Source: Oscheius sp. JU75
Lineage: Eukaryota; Nematoda; Chromadorea; Rhabditida; Rhabditidae
Length of the DNA: 64,000 nt
Direction of reading: 5' to 3'
NCBI GenBank assembly: GCA_037178855.1
Contig: JASJZC010000007.1
Location: 248,001 to 312,000 of the forward strand
Shown here: piece by piece, positions 35,110-46,985 of the stretch
Layout: each line of letters opens with the position of its first letter
How positions within the stretch are numbered: the first letter of the stretch is position 1
Position numbers and translations under genes: made by a program
Notes under the pieces: generated by a model
The model's input: the letters and a program-made list of their open reading frames with translations, nothing else
Told to the model about the DNA's origin: nothing
Database searches by the model: none

Positions 35110-36559
35110 TCCTCTCTGATTGATGATAAATGCAATAGGCTTGCAATCTCGCGTAAGAAGAGCAAATACAAACTTCTCACCAGCCGGTCACACATTGGGC
35201 ATATGCTGTGTGCATCAATGGGGGGAGCAGTTTGAGATAATGGAGATTTTCGATATATTCTAAGTATTTTTTGTGAGGATGCTCCTATTGGTTACGTAAG
35301 TTTGTTTCAACACAAAAAATTGTGATTCCCTCGCTTCAAATTAAAGAAACCAAAATCTTAAGTACAATGTAGAGCAGAGTACTGGGTCCTTTCTAATTCT
35401 TAGAATTTTTTCATCTTAAAGACTTTTGCTTTACAGGAACAAGGATAATATGCTTTTCACACTTTTTGTTAACATAATGTCTTCCTCGACCCAATGAAAA
35501 TGCTATCACAGCAGCAAAGAACAGCCCAGCTCGGACCGAAAAGTGATCTTTTTTAGTGACTCGGACACAGAACGGTCAGAGTCAGCCTGTACTGAAAAAT
35601 GAAACTTGCTGCTATATCACCTGGTTGAATGCATTAGGTACAAATTTTGCAGTTTCAATGTCCTCAAAAAGTTTGCTTGTTTGATACATCTTTCTGATAT
35701 CATGTAGAGGAATGCATAAGTTTTGTTGATTGTTGCAAGGTTTCGTAATACACTAACAACGAATACAAGATTGTTTACAGTGACAGGTTTGGCTGATGGC
35801 CCGTTGATGCTCGTAACAGGCAGAGGCTGTCCCAACCGAGCTACCCTGACAGGAGCAGCGTTCTCCCCGAAACACATTTTTGCAAAATACAAAGAAACAT
35901 TGCAAAAATACACGGGATTGCTGTAACTTCTGCTATAAAAGAACGTGGATTCAAGCATGCCCACTTCTGTGATGCTACAAGCTATCACATAAGCTTTTGG
36001 TTGCTATATTACATGCGTTTTTCAGCGAAATCTTAATGGTCTACTAATCAAAATTGCCGATCCTTACAAAGAGAAAACTAGACTAGATCAGATTGTGATC
36101 AGATCGATTTTAGGCTAGTTCACCTCATTCAATATGGCCAAACCTCATTGGGAAAAAATGTTGCCGCAGGAAAGAATTAAAGCCAGGAGGGAATAAAGCC
36201 AACCGCTTCAAGGTGAGGTAAGGTCCCAAGGCCGCCTCTTTAGCAACACAGTTATGTTGCATTGCGTCTGGTGATTTTTGATGCAGTCTAGTTCAGGAGC
36301 GGGCTTTTTTCTGAGTTCATCCTCCTTGTTCATTTCAGATTCTATTCGATGGGTTTAATTTTTCAATGCTCTCAAGAGCATAGGCGCGTGTTAACTTCAA
36401 TAACAAGCCAAGTACAAGCATGCTTGCAGAACCAGATGTTTTTAGTATGTAGTATTAAAGATCAGCTTTATCAGTCGTCAAAGAAAAATATGATAAAAAA
36501 TTGAGACTGCTACCACACAACAAATCTGAAACACTTCTTAGCACGACTATGCGAAATGG
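35110..36559. other. Spacer without a recognised gene
   Basis: A minus-strand open frame at 35617-35988 (123 codons) shows no motif or splice partners. Nothing else of note was seen. Confidence 0.35.
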
Positions 36560-37993
36560 TTACCTATGGTCTGAAGAATCATCGTCTTCCGGCCTACCAA
36601 GTTCCGCGTATGTATGTAATTTGGGTGGATGTTTGTGGTTATTCCTGCTCAAATCTATCCGTCCCCATACCAAAGAGCTCCCATCTCGTTTGGAATGAGC
36701 CTGTCCCCAAAAGTAGTCAGGTTCCCATGCAGCTAAACCTAAATTTATCAAGAGGAAACAACCAACTTACGTGGTTTTTGATTCTGTAAGCAGTCGACAA
36801 TAGCAAAAGATGTGACCAAATTCCTGTCTAAAATATAAGCCAGTTCAATATCATCATCGTCTAGGCCAAAAGGTCTCATTAGATCTTGTCCAACCTGTAA
36901 TTTTAAAAAAAAGTAAAAATAGTATGTACCTTGAACCAGCCGACAAAGAACAAAAACTGAACTATTGTGAATACAGGAACGTAGAAATCGACCATTCCGG
37001 TCACAAACTGTCGTCCAAACAGACAAAAGGCAAAGTGAGCATATGTGGCAAGTGCGGCGACCTGATGAATTGTCTTAGCAGAAAAACAACATTACCTGAG
37101 TGTATACCAGTGGCACACACACCCAATCATAACAGAACAGTTTTCTAAATGAGGATCTGTACGTCTTGAGCTCAGCATTCAATGTTGTAATGTAATAGTG
37201 GTCTCCGTTGCCGGAAACAATCTGCGAATCTCTCATTATTTTGAGCGAATTAAAGTTAAAAAAAAACTTCTCGGACTGTTGCCATTATATTGAACCCGAA
37301 AATGGCTTAAGCAACGGAAAAAAAGACGCACCTCATGAGCTATCAGCTGCTGTGTCCAATGCAACGGCGTCAGCCATGCAATTCCTGGCGAGACGTCTGT
37401 AAGACTACGAATAGTCAACAGTTCCTTGTCTGTCAACAGTCCAGCATCTATCAGATTCTTCAAACTAGGAAAACGAAGCCTAATTTTAGCAGACACCTCT
37501 CTCCTGAAGTTTTGTTGTTAAACCACTATGCTCATACCAGGCTAGAGCAGAAGCCAAATTCAAATATCTTGCTATTTGGTGACGAACACGGTGGGAATTT
37601 TCATCCGTCCCGGGAATAACTAAACATAGAGCTGAGAGTAAATCTTCTGGCCAAGAGAGGCATTCAAACTGCTTCCACCATCTGAACTCCTGTTTGTTAG
37701 GGAAGTCATAACAGTTTTCACCTACTGACCACGTTTGACACATAAAATCCTAGCAAAAATGTCAAGGGGATCATTTTGGTGTACTCGTTCATCTCTTTAC
37801 ACACGGATTCGAAGATTGGCTTCCAATTTTTTGAGCCATCCGGATCGAGCAAGGGTATGACTTCGTTGTAGAAGAATCGAATTGTGTAGAAGGCGAGCAA
37901 AAAGAGGACAAGTTCGAGCCAGACAGACTTCCAGATGGAGCCTTTCCATCGTAGAAGGAGACGAAAGAAGTTACCCGAGTAGGAAACTGTCAT
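36560..37993 (-). CDS. Bestrophin-family anion channel
   Basis: Seven exons (37993-37722, 37681-37538, 37503-37332, 37275-37096, 37061-36930, 36894-36771, 36738-36560) encode 400 residues. The start [20 protein letters not shown] is the classic bestrophin N-terminus. Other landmarks are RWWKQFE, RFPSL with [25 protein letters not shown] and the acidic cluster FGLDDDDIE. In known bestrophins a matching acidic cluster forms the calcium clasp. After it come the expected [10 protein letters not shown] and EPDYFWG segments. Bestrophins form pentameric calcium-activated chloride channels in the membrane. The tail is short and acidic, and nematodes usually have many such genes. All introns are 30-60 bases. 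No key region is missing. Confidence 0.92.
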
Positions 37994-38699
37994 GACGAGG
38001 TGGCAGCCGACTTGATCGCGACATTATCTCGGCAAACACTCGAAGCAGCGACCCGACACGTAAAAGTTCCATTAGCTGGTCAAATAGCACTCCCGGAGAG
38101 CTAGATGAGTGTTTTAAAAAAAGGTTACTGATTATATAGAAAGGAAAACTTTGTTTTTGAAGAAAAAACTTGTTGCGACGCTAAAATTTTGTCGAAATGC
38201 AACAATGTTTTTTCTTCTTAAAAAATACAAAAAGTATAGAAAAAATACACGTAATCTTTTTTAAATTGTCCTCGCGTCTCTGTCTGTCTGTGTGTGTGTC
38301 TGCCTAAAGTTTTAATAGCTAGCTTTGGCCAATTACTTTGTGCGCACACTAATTGTTGGCAAGTCAAGCCAGAGCTAGTTCGGAAGGTAGCTTCGTCAGG
38401 AGAACGTTGCTCCTGTCACGGTACCTCGATTGGATGAAATGCGGATAGATTAAAGTGAGATTAAAGGGTCACGACGGTTGGACAGAAGGAAATAGAAATT
38501 GAGCAGATTTGGAAGGAATGGGGTTATTACTGTCATTGAGCCCCAGGAGGCGATAGTATTACTTGTAAAAGAATCTTTCTGCTACATAACAATCCAGGAT
38601 TCTAATTTTTGATCAAGACTACGGAAAGTACAGTTGTCCATGTTGTCTTCAAAATCTTTTGTCCTAGCGAGCCTTTGAGATTCCGGATTACTCTTTATG

Positions 38700-38734
38700 A
38701 GATTTATTATTATTTTTATTATTATTATTTATTA
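38700..38734 (+). repeat. (ATT)n-type microsatellite
   Basis: Repeated TTATTATTA words lie directly next to the downstream end of the reverse-transcriptase fragment. This is a common 3' tail for retroposons on the opposite strand. Confidence 0.5.
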
Positions 38735-39175
38735 CGATTTCAACGTGTTCACGTGTCGCATTCTATGCTGGTTCCATTGGGCTTGATCTTCTCTAGCCAC
38801 TCGCATCCAACTTTGTCCCATTTCGCCTGTGAAACTGTCACTCCATCTGGGTTTCGGTCGTCCTGATGGTCTGATTGCTATTCTGGGCGCCATTCTCGTC
38901 CATGTGTCCGCGTATGATATTGTCCTTGCAAAGTTCCATTTTCTTATGGCCCATCTCTCTAACATCTGCAACTTTGGTCCTCTCCATGAGCCAGTTGTTT
39001 GTCCGCCTATCCAGCAAAGTGACACCAAGACATCTTCGGAGCATTCTTCTCTGAGCGATCACTAGTTTCGTACAGTCCCGTTCTCGAAGAGTCCATGTTT
39101 CGCTTGCATAAAGGAGGACTGGTTCAATACAGGATATGAAGGTTTTTCTCTTGTGTCGAATGGAAACGGTCGTGC
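38735..39175 (-). pseudogene. Fragment of a non-LTR retrotransposon (LINE) reverse transcriptase
   Basis: Read on the minus strand, the first part gives FISCIEPVLLYASETWTLRE, then IAQRRMLRRCLGVT. After one frameshift near 38955 comes RPSGRPKPRWSDSF, then WMRVAREDQAQWNQ. These are the C-terminal hallmarks of RTE/CR1-type reverse transcriptases (LLYGSETW, QRRMLR, GRP..RW.D, W...A.DR..W). Only the 3' part of the protein is present, and the frameshift shows it is dead. The ATT-rich tract at its end may be its tail. It is 5'-truncated, as is usual for LINE insertions. Confidence 0.75.
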
Positions 39176-39705
39176 TGGTAAGAAGAAGAAGTTACGAGAT
39201 TTAACGTATTTAAAATGAAACATGTTGTTTGTAGATAAAACACAATCCTTTCAATGATCTTCTCTACCAAGGAGAATGGATAGAGTATCCCCATCATATG
39301 ATCAAAAGTCTTCGCGTTCAGTACAGCATGACAGCTTCGGATAGTGGAGACATTGGAGAAGACTTATACATCTGGCTATAATACTTTGAGAGCAATTGTA
39401 CTGTAGATGGAAACTATAGATTGGTAAGTCGAAAATTTGCTGTTAGAGAAAGAGATTACCTAAAGAACTAAGAGTATTGACTTAAGCTATTCACTAACGG
39501 TTGAAAATGATAGATCCCTGCGTCTACCACTTGCCTCTGCAGTACAGTTCAATTGTCGTAGGGCTGCTTTCAATTATGCGCTAAATGATCGCAATGCTGG
39601 CTTTGTGCTATCGTGATATACATAGTCTTCTTTAAAATAAGGTCTTGGAACTTTTGAAGAATATCTGAAGCGAACGAATATATGCAGAAAGTTTCATTTG
39701 GATAC

Positions 39706-41077
39706 TTAGTGGAGACGGACACGGCGTCTTCTTCCGTAGCCGGAAGGCTGAGAAGGATAGCTGGGGGAGGGGTAGTTGCTCGGAGCAGGAGAGTTGTAAC
39801 CTCCATTGGTAGGAGGAGATGGTCCGCCAGCATAGGTGGCAGGAGTATCTCCTTCAGGGTTCTGGGGAGCAGAGGGCTGGACAGGGGTCTGTGGGTGAAC
39901 AGGTCCGGCAGGATATCCTCCGTTGGATCCTTTAGGTCCAGCTCCATTTCCTCCTCTAGGAGGCTGGTCGCTCTCACCACGAGGAGGGCAAGGGCAATAG
40001 GCCGCATCGTCTCCCACAGTTCCAGACTTGCCAGCTTGTCCAGGAAGTCCATCATGTCCATCGTGACCAGGTGAGCCAGGAGCACCTTGCGGTCCTTCTG
40101 GTCCAGCAGCCCCATCATCTCCATTGTTTCCATGTTGCCCAGGAGTTCCAGGGGGTCCCTAAAATGTTTTGGATTACTTTCGAAATTTGTCGAAATTTAG
40201 GTTTAGCTGCAGGGGGGCCTGACTACTTTTGGGGACAAGCGGAAATCCCACATAATTGGGAGAACACAAAATTCAAAAAATTAACTGATGACGCAGTGTC
40301 TTTTCAAGCGGCTCATAAGATTTTTCTTGAAACTTACCATCCATCCAGGTTCTCCAGGCTGACCAGGAGCGCCAGGGAAGGAAACAGTACCAGGCATACC
40401 GTCAGGTCCGTTGCTACCGTCAAATCCAGCCATACCCTTCTGTCCCTGCTCTCCTTGAGCTCCTTCAGGTCCAGTAGGCCCATCGTTGCCAGTTGGACCC
40501 GGCTTTCCAGAGCTACCAATGAATCTATAGAAAAGCTATGATTACCCGTAGAAAGGCTATAATTACCCGATCTCTCCCTGAGGACCAGGAGGGCCAGGTG
40601 GTCCCTCGGGACCAGGCGGGCACTTGATGCAACCACCGGGCTGATCAAAAGCGGCCAAAAGAGAAATTCCGCTAGCTCCGGGCTTTCCAGACTCTCCCGG
40701 TTGTCCTTCGTCTCCACGGTTTCCGGGCTTTCCAGGCATACCGGGAGGTCCAGCAGGGCATCCTTGGCTATTGCTGTCGCAGTTGCACATTCCAGGGTAG
40801 ACGTATCTCTTCTTACGGAAGACGCTGGGCATGGCATTCTGGGAGGATCCAGTGGGACTCTGCAGGATCAACAGACGATCCCAAGTGTCGTCGGCCATGA
40901 CCTTGAACTCGTCCATACGGGACTCAACCTAAAAATTAAGAATTCTTACGGATCTGTTGAAAGCCTCACCTCATCACGGAGACTATTGATGTCGTTAACG
41001 ATATGCGCGACTCCGATCAGGGCAGCAAGAACTGCGGCGAGGCAAAGCCCCGCGCTGATATGTCCAAAAGACGACAT
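39706..41077 (-). CDS. Nematode cuticle collagen
   Basis: Four exons (41077-40970, 40928-40567, 40524-40338, 40158-39706) encode 369 residues. The N-terminus has the nematode cuticle-collagen domain with a hydrophobic helix (about residues 8-27) and a helical NDINSLRDEVESRMDEF. A subtilisin-type cleavage site FRKKR ends at residue 77. CNCDSNSQGCP and a first Gly-X-Y block follow, then a Cys-bounded interruption (GGCIKCP), the main Gly-X-Y domain and CPCPPRG. The Pro/Ser/Tyr-rich tail ends in GRRRRVRLH. Such proteins trimerise in the secretory pathway and are cross-linked into the extracellular cuticle. Two introns are odd: one is as long as two 21-bp tandem units, and one holds a bestrophin-derived fragment. 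Confidence 0.92.
40193..40239 (+). repeat. Copy of the bestrophin intron/exon-7 boundary within a collagen intron
   Basis: AAATTTAG followed by GTTTAGCTGC-(A)-GGGGGGCCTGACTACTTTTGG matches bestrophin positions 36746-36699 (minus) at about 44 of 48 positions, including the intron's last eight bases. It lies antisense to the collagen gene, inside the intron between 40338 and 40158. Confidence 0.75.
40528..40569 (-). repeat. Tandem 21-bp duplication overlapping collagen intron 2
   Basis: Two adjacent 21-bp units, CGGGTAAT-(T/C)-ATAGC-(C/T)-TTTCTA on the minus strand, differ at two positions. The annotated intron (40525-40566) is exactly 42 bases, two unit lengths. Confidence 0.7.
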
Positions 41078-41089
41078 GATCGCTGTCCT

Positions 41090-42060
41090 TCTCGCTACCT
41101 CGGTCGTTTTTAAGGGCGCCTGGGGGCGACGCGCGCGTGAAAAAACTGCCCAAAGACTGGCTAAAGATGGACGGACGAGTGAAAAAAATCCTAATGCGAA
41201 GATTCTTCCAATGGATACAACGCGTTTTTATTGGGCAGCTAAAGCGACTCTGAAAATAGGAATTTTTTCTAATGCTCGTTTCAATAGATTCATGTAGGAA
41301 GATTGAAACCGTTTCTTTAACACAAACTCTTGGTATATCACAGCCTTCATGAAGATAGAACAAAACATGCTAAGAGTTGCAAGGCATGGGCCGTGGACAT
41401 GCCAACCTGTATCTCGAGTTTGGGACCGATTCGTTCACGAATCACTGAGAAATGTGTTTTGTCATTTCGGTTTAGTGCTCATTATTAAAAGGTCGCAGTT
41501 CCGCCATTTCGGAAGATAAACTAATTTTTTAAGATGAAAGAAGCTCTTATCTAGCTCTCCAACTTTGTAGAACATGGCAGAAACGAATTTGTCCTAGATG
41601 GGTATAGACGCCAGGAGCATATATACGCTGACAAAGGTGACATAAGCTGCCAGGGACTAACATAAGATGACAGAGGAAGAAATAAGCTGCTAGAAGTTGG
41701 CCTTAGTTGACAGTGCTTGACATTAGCTGAGAGAAGTAGACATAAGCTGACATTTTTGCGCTGGCAACTGGCGCCGCAGAAGCACTATTGGGCCAGATTC
41801 GAATCTCATTCCCCCTCGATATTTTTCGGATTCCCAAAAGAGCGGCGAAGCCGCCTTACATGATTATCTATACTGAAACGTAAAATTACTCCATCCGAAC
41901 CAGTATGGTCCGATGCCCGACTTATGTACCATATATTTAGTTTGCGCCTCTCAATTATTTCAAAGTTGCGAAAAGATTGCCTATAAATGCTATCAATAGA
42001 GGTTATCACTGTTATGTCGATACTGTCCGTGTCAACTTAATTCTGCCCTAGCATCTTTGG
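41090..42060. other. Spacer with minisatellite and a tRNA-like patch
   Basis: No gene was recognised. It contains the minisatellite at 41628-41756. After it lies a patch with an A-box-like CTGGCAACTGG near 41763 and a B-box-like AGATTCGAATCTC near 41795. Confidence 0.35.
41628..41756 (+). repeat. Degenerate minisatellite, unit about 25 bp
   Basis: Words of the type GACATAAGCTGACAG followed by A/G-rich bases recur about five times at a spacing near 25 bases, with substitutions. Confidence 0.5.
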
Positions 42061-42083
42061 TTCCATTATAGTCACACCCATGC

Positions 42084-42269
42084 ATGAAAAGCTTTCCATT
42101 CAGCCATGGTTTTCAGGAAAAGACGACCTACTACTGTTGCACAATCAACACTCCTCTTTATGAACACCGCGACCAACTCGTCTGCACGCATGAGCTTAAC
42201 AAATGCTCGAAATGGCTTTACTACGTCGATTTCCATGATGTTAATGATATCTTCATCGTTGAAGAATAG
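42084..42269 (+). CDS. Small unassigned protein or terminal exon
   Basis: A frame of 61 codons starts at an ATG and ends at TAG. The best coding signal begins after a GTTTTCAG sequence that might be an acceptor: EKTTYYCCTINTPLYEHRDQ, then Cys/Lys/Trp residues and a hydrophobic acidic end. AATAAA lies 40 bases downstream (42309-42314). It could be a complete small gene or the last exon of a larger one. No domain is recognised. Confidence 0.35.
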   Translation: MKSFPFSHGFQEKTTYYCCTINTPLYEHRDQLVCTHELNKCSKWLYYVDFHDVNDIFIVEE

Positions 42270-42308
42270 AGATGGGTTTTATTCACAAATGGAAAACCTG
42301 AGAAAACG

Positions 42309-42314
42309 AATAAA
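42309..42314 (+). terminator. Possible polyadenylation signal
   Basis: AATAAA 40 bases after the TAG of the small frame at 42.1-42.3 kb. Confidence 0.35.
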
Positions 42315-42319
42315 TTAAG

Positions 42320-45300
42320 AAGTCCAAGGGGTTATAGATATCGCAGTGAGTTTTTAGAGAGTAGTTGCAATAGAGTCGGCTCTAACATTTCTTCTGGTCC
42401 ATATGCTATTGGTATCCTTTTGAAGTTGAAATCTGTCGGTCGGACAATTATTTTCCCGAAACTTCTTTTATCAACAATTGATGCCGCTTCTGCAAATGGC
42501 GATATTGGCAAAATCGAGGTGTCTTCTTACCCGATAAACACAGAAGAATAGTCGCAATTAACTGCAAAAGGAACAGCTTCATATTATTCTGGAAAGTGAA
42601 TGTATTGCTGGACACAGGGTGAAGCAAGGGTGAGACAAAACATGTCAGAAGCAGATGAATATAAGAGGTCTGGAGAGCGGCAAAAACAGCTAGGTGCCAA
42701 TGACCGAAGCGGAATGAAAAAACGATGTTTTTTTGTTCCTCATGAGGATTTCAAAACTCTAATAGTAGCTAGACTTTCATTTTGTGGAAATAGTATGCCA
42801 AGTTGCTTGCTCTATATCATTTAGCCATTTGTATACAAAAATATACACTGACACTGTATCAAAACCTGACAATTGTTTAAACATAATATCGTCCTGATGT
42901 TTTGTCTCATACAGCAAAACGGAATGGGGCAGGAGAGAGTGAAGAGAGAAAGTTTTCTTAAATTTATAATTCCAAATTATAGCTGCATGTGTAGCGATAC
43001 AATACTAATGAGAAAATATAGTCCCAGTCACGAAAGATGACAATTTAATAAAGCCACTCTACGAAAGGATCTACAAAGGAGTTGGAAAAGTTGTGGAAAA
43101 GGATAAGACAGTGTAACAGATGATTTCAAAGGGAATCTGCACGTCCAAAAGGCTTACTGACCATGACGTGCTGCTTAATTATGTATCAAAACATCGTGTG
43201 CACGTCTTGACTCGTGTTCCCTATTCAACCTTACCGGAAGAAACAAATCCCTGACGCAATTTCGGTTCGGATTTTCTCAATTTAAACGCAAACAATAATT
43301 GGTTTCACAGATCAGAGAATCTGGTTCAAAGTTGGAAGTTGGACAAGCGGAAAATTGGATGAGTTACGTAGACAAGGTCTAGCCACGCAAATGTGGAAAT
43401 TTTGTGAAATTCTTATTGAGTGTCATCCTCAGAACTCGGGAGTTGAGGGTGGACAATTAGTGCTTATTGACTGTGCTTGAGGGTGGAGCTGGTTTGGTGA
43501 ATAGGAAGGATTTTGAAAGTTCCAGAAGGAAACACTTTGGGGATTAATCTTGTTTGTAGAGGTCAATCAGACAGGAAGCATGTGTGGGAGAGGAACTTTA
43601 CACAAAGGGCAATGTCTGAATGTGGTAGCTGCTTAAAGAAAGGGAGTATTGTCTTTAAATAGTTTGTTAAACTAAAAATACAAAGTAAAGGCTGCCAGTC
43701 ATGATCATTGGCGACCGTGGTCTTTGTTTTTGTTTAAATGGAAAATCGCGATGCAATTAATATGGTTCAGTGAAATTCCTTAAGCTTTTCACACTTTTTA
43801 AAAGCTGATATGTGTGCTTTTGCCCCGTTGGCCTTCCCCTTTACGTTGACACCCATAAAGTTACAAAAAGCGGAAGAGCATTGAACAGTTTTGAACAATT
43901 CATATCGAGAGTGCTATTCACAAGGAAACCACAAATCCGTTTTGCAATCCAACGGTAAGGAATGAAGTCTTACAATTGGCATTGGTTTGAGCTGAAGTAT
44001 TAGTTTTCCTAATGGGCAAAGAGTGGTAAATCAGCTAGAAATTAAAATAGGGCCGCTGCTGAAAACCCACTGAAGAAAAACAATGCAAATTGAATACTTC
44101 CACCCCAAAAAGAAGCTTATCGAAATAGGAAATGACGTTTCCTTTTCCACCGGGTCTCAAGAGGCCCACCCCAATATCATTAGAGGCCCCAGTAGCTTTT
44201 CAGCTCCCAATTATCATAATTCCATTAAGGAGCTCTCTCATGTTTCGGAAAGGTTAGCTCAAAGGAAAACAAGACAGATCAACATTGGGGGTTCTATATG
44301 ATATTCTGGGAAGTTCCAGGAGAGCTAGAAAGACACGTCACGCTATGACTAGACTTCTTGGGTAGAGAAAACATAGGTTACCAAGGTCTTGACTACCGAG
44401 ATGACTTATACTATAAACTGTCCCAGCTAAACTTGACTAGACAGCGTGGAAGCAATAATAACTTTGAAGAGAAGTTATTCGCTATTCAAAACAGGAAACT
44501 TTTCCACACGAGGGCGAAAGAATTTAACAAATAAACTGTTTCTGTTAAATAGTTTTAGCCTCAAGCAATAGTGCTTCAAAGCGCCGTTGGAAAGAAAGAA
44601 GCAAAGGCTTGCGTGCCCTTCTTTGAGAAGATCCATTCAATTTTGTTTATTGAAGTTGATCTGTTCATTTGGGTGAGAAACAAGATAAGAAGAATTGTTC
44701 TTCCAAGCATGGAAATTCTGAATGCGGTTTGTTATGGACTGTGAAGGTTAAATTTTTACCTGCTGTCGAACTGTTACAGCTGAGTGAAAGTTTGTTGACT
44801 AGCTTAGCAGCAGTGTTTTACCACTTTGAGCCAGATAGGACAACATCTAAGAACGTTGTTTAATGTGGATATTTCAGTAAAACATTGAACTTCCCCAGAT
44901 CGAACAAAGACCTAAATTACAGACTCCAATACGTTCTTAGTCAGCTAAACAAACTGTTAATTCAAGGCCTTCGAAAAGTTCAAAACGTATTCAGCCGCAA
45001 TTATGCTATAGACACGTGCCTGAACACTTGAAGTAACCAAAATTATACTACGAAGGGATGCAGTTAGTTACACGAGAGGTGATTACGAGTAAATAAGAAA
45101 AGTCTGGCTGGGTATTGACTCAAACATAAAGTGATCTAAAGGACACCTAATTGACCCCATCTGGACTGTCTAGAGATGGGAAACGTGTTGATATTTTGAA
45201 GGTGAGGGAGGTTTCGTGTTCGCAAGCCATTAGGTCAAGAGAAGTCAACAGTCAAAAGCTTTCCATCAGATTGGATTGACGTCTTCGAACCCTCTCCCAG

Positions 45301-46985
45301 AAATAGCCGTTTGGGAATAATTTATTCTGGACTGCAAGACTGACCGCTACTGCTGAAAAATGTACAACAAAATAGATGATTTACATTTAATTAGTCAACT
45401 TCTTCAACTTTAGGGCCTCCACTACCGCCCTCTGTTTATTTGTTTGTTTGTTTGTCCGTGGCAACGAAACAGGAGCGTTCAAACTATGTTGTCCAGAAAG
45501 TTTTTTTTGTTCAGAAACAGCCTTTGCTTAACTGGGTAGCAAGTCAACTTTGGGGGCGCACTAAAACGACAATAACTGTGGGAAAGAATTTGTAACCAGC
45601 TCTTAACTTCTACTATTCTGTCCCTAGGTCACAGTCACAGCGTCGCGAGCTCCTTCATACAACATCTCCAAAATGAAAAGCTACGAATGGTTCAAGTAAA
45701 CTGAAAATTACCTGACTCCCCTGAGCGCTGTAAATCAAACTTGATTAGTGCCTTGGCGCGCTCATTTCGGCTCAAAAATATGCTTTTTCAGTATTGGTAT
45801 GTTCTTAATAGCTCGTCTCGAAATCTACAACTTTGCGAAACATCATTTTGCCTGAAACCTGCGTTTTGATGTTGGCCGAAATGACTTGATTTTAAGCCAA
45901 AACCGACAGTGCCTTGCACCCTTTGTTTCGGGTCGAAAAAGGGTTTTCTTAGCATTTCATGATCTTGTAGCCCGTACCGAATTCCACAACTTTGCAGAAG
46001 ATCGTAACGCTTGAAAACAGATCGTCGACCCGTATGAGTTACTTCATTTTTGGAGTCCCGTCGCCCGTGTCACCCCCGTACCATCTCTCACCCGCAGGTT
46101 CTTATATGACCAGAACGATAATTTCGATTTAGCTTTCGGGCTCATTGTATCGTGTTAGCGGTACCCTCAGACCATGATCGTTGTAGAACGAGTCTAACGA
46201 AGTAGCTTCGAGAGTGGTCTCTGGGGGAAAATACTGCTTTTTGAAGAAGAAAGGGCTTCAGCCTGGCATTTTGTCAGACTGGGACCCTTTTATCTGCGAG
46301 TGTTTTGAAAACACTTTATAGGCTCTCATTTGGCCATGTATCCGCATTTGGCTTATGCAGATCCGCAAAATTATTTTAAAACAAGCCTTTGCTTCAAACG
46401 ACTTTTCAGTGAGATCGTTCTTTGACGACACATTCTGCACACTAGCTGGCATTTTGTCAGACTGCAACCCTTTTTTCTGCGAGTGTTAAAGGCATCGAGT
46501 ACAGAAAGATACTAATGTATTGATGTTTTTTTCTGATTTTAAACTTTTAGACCAAGCTTTTATAATGTTTTGGATCAGATCCCGTTTCATTGGTTTGATG
46601 CTCTTCTTCTTGACGGACATATCTGTCTTTAGACGTAGTTAATTTCGTGACGACACCTATCTTCAGCTACACTCAGTAGGAATAAGCCTAACAGTTTTCG
46701 ATTTTTCACTCTTAGTTTTTTCCTGCACTTTTGATTGTGCCAGTATGATTGAAAGGTCGCGATCATAATCAGTACGACTACTATTACTGCCTTATTTTCT
46801 CGAAGCATATTCTGCTGCAGGAGCATTTGTATGTAACCCTGAATGCCTCTATAAGGTCAAATTTTGCTGCCAACGCCCTAGCTTTTTCACCAGCACATCC
46901 TCTCTCCGATTTTGCTAGACATATATATATATTACTTAATAGTTATGGGGCAAAGATTTGTCGACTACAATCTCCTCATTTTCAG
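42320..46985. other. Gene-poor stretch with repeats
   Basis: No exon chain was recognised in 4.6 kb. A diverged duplicated stretch (about 45740-45905 and 45908-46025) shares words such as AGTGCCTTG, TTTCGG, CACAACTTTGC. The pair at 46263 and 46446 is annotated separately. Confidence 0.35.
46263..46487 (+). repeat. Direct repeat pair of about 42 bp
   Basis: CTGGCATTTTGTCAGACTG followed by ACCCTTTT and TCTGCGAGTGTT occurs at 46263-46305 and 46446-46487, with few differences, separated by about 140 bases. Confidence 0.65.

Noticed and set aside
39682-40074. Long plus-strand frame opposite collagen exon 4
   Set aside because: It is the antisense shadow of the Gly-X-Y coding sequence, whose repeat composition keeps the other strand open.
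40701-41297. 198-codon plus-strand frame opposite the collagen start
   Set aside because: It lies antisense to the well-supported collagen exons 1 and 2 and has no motif of its own.
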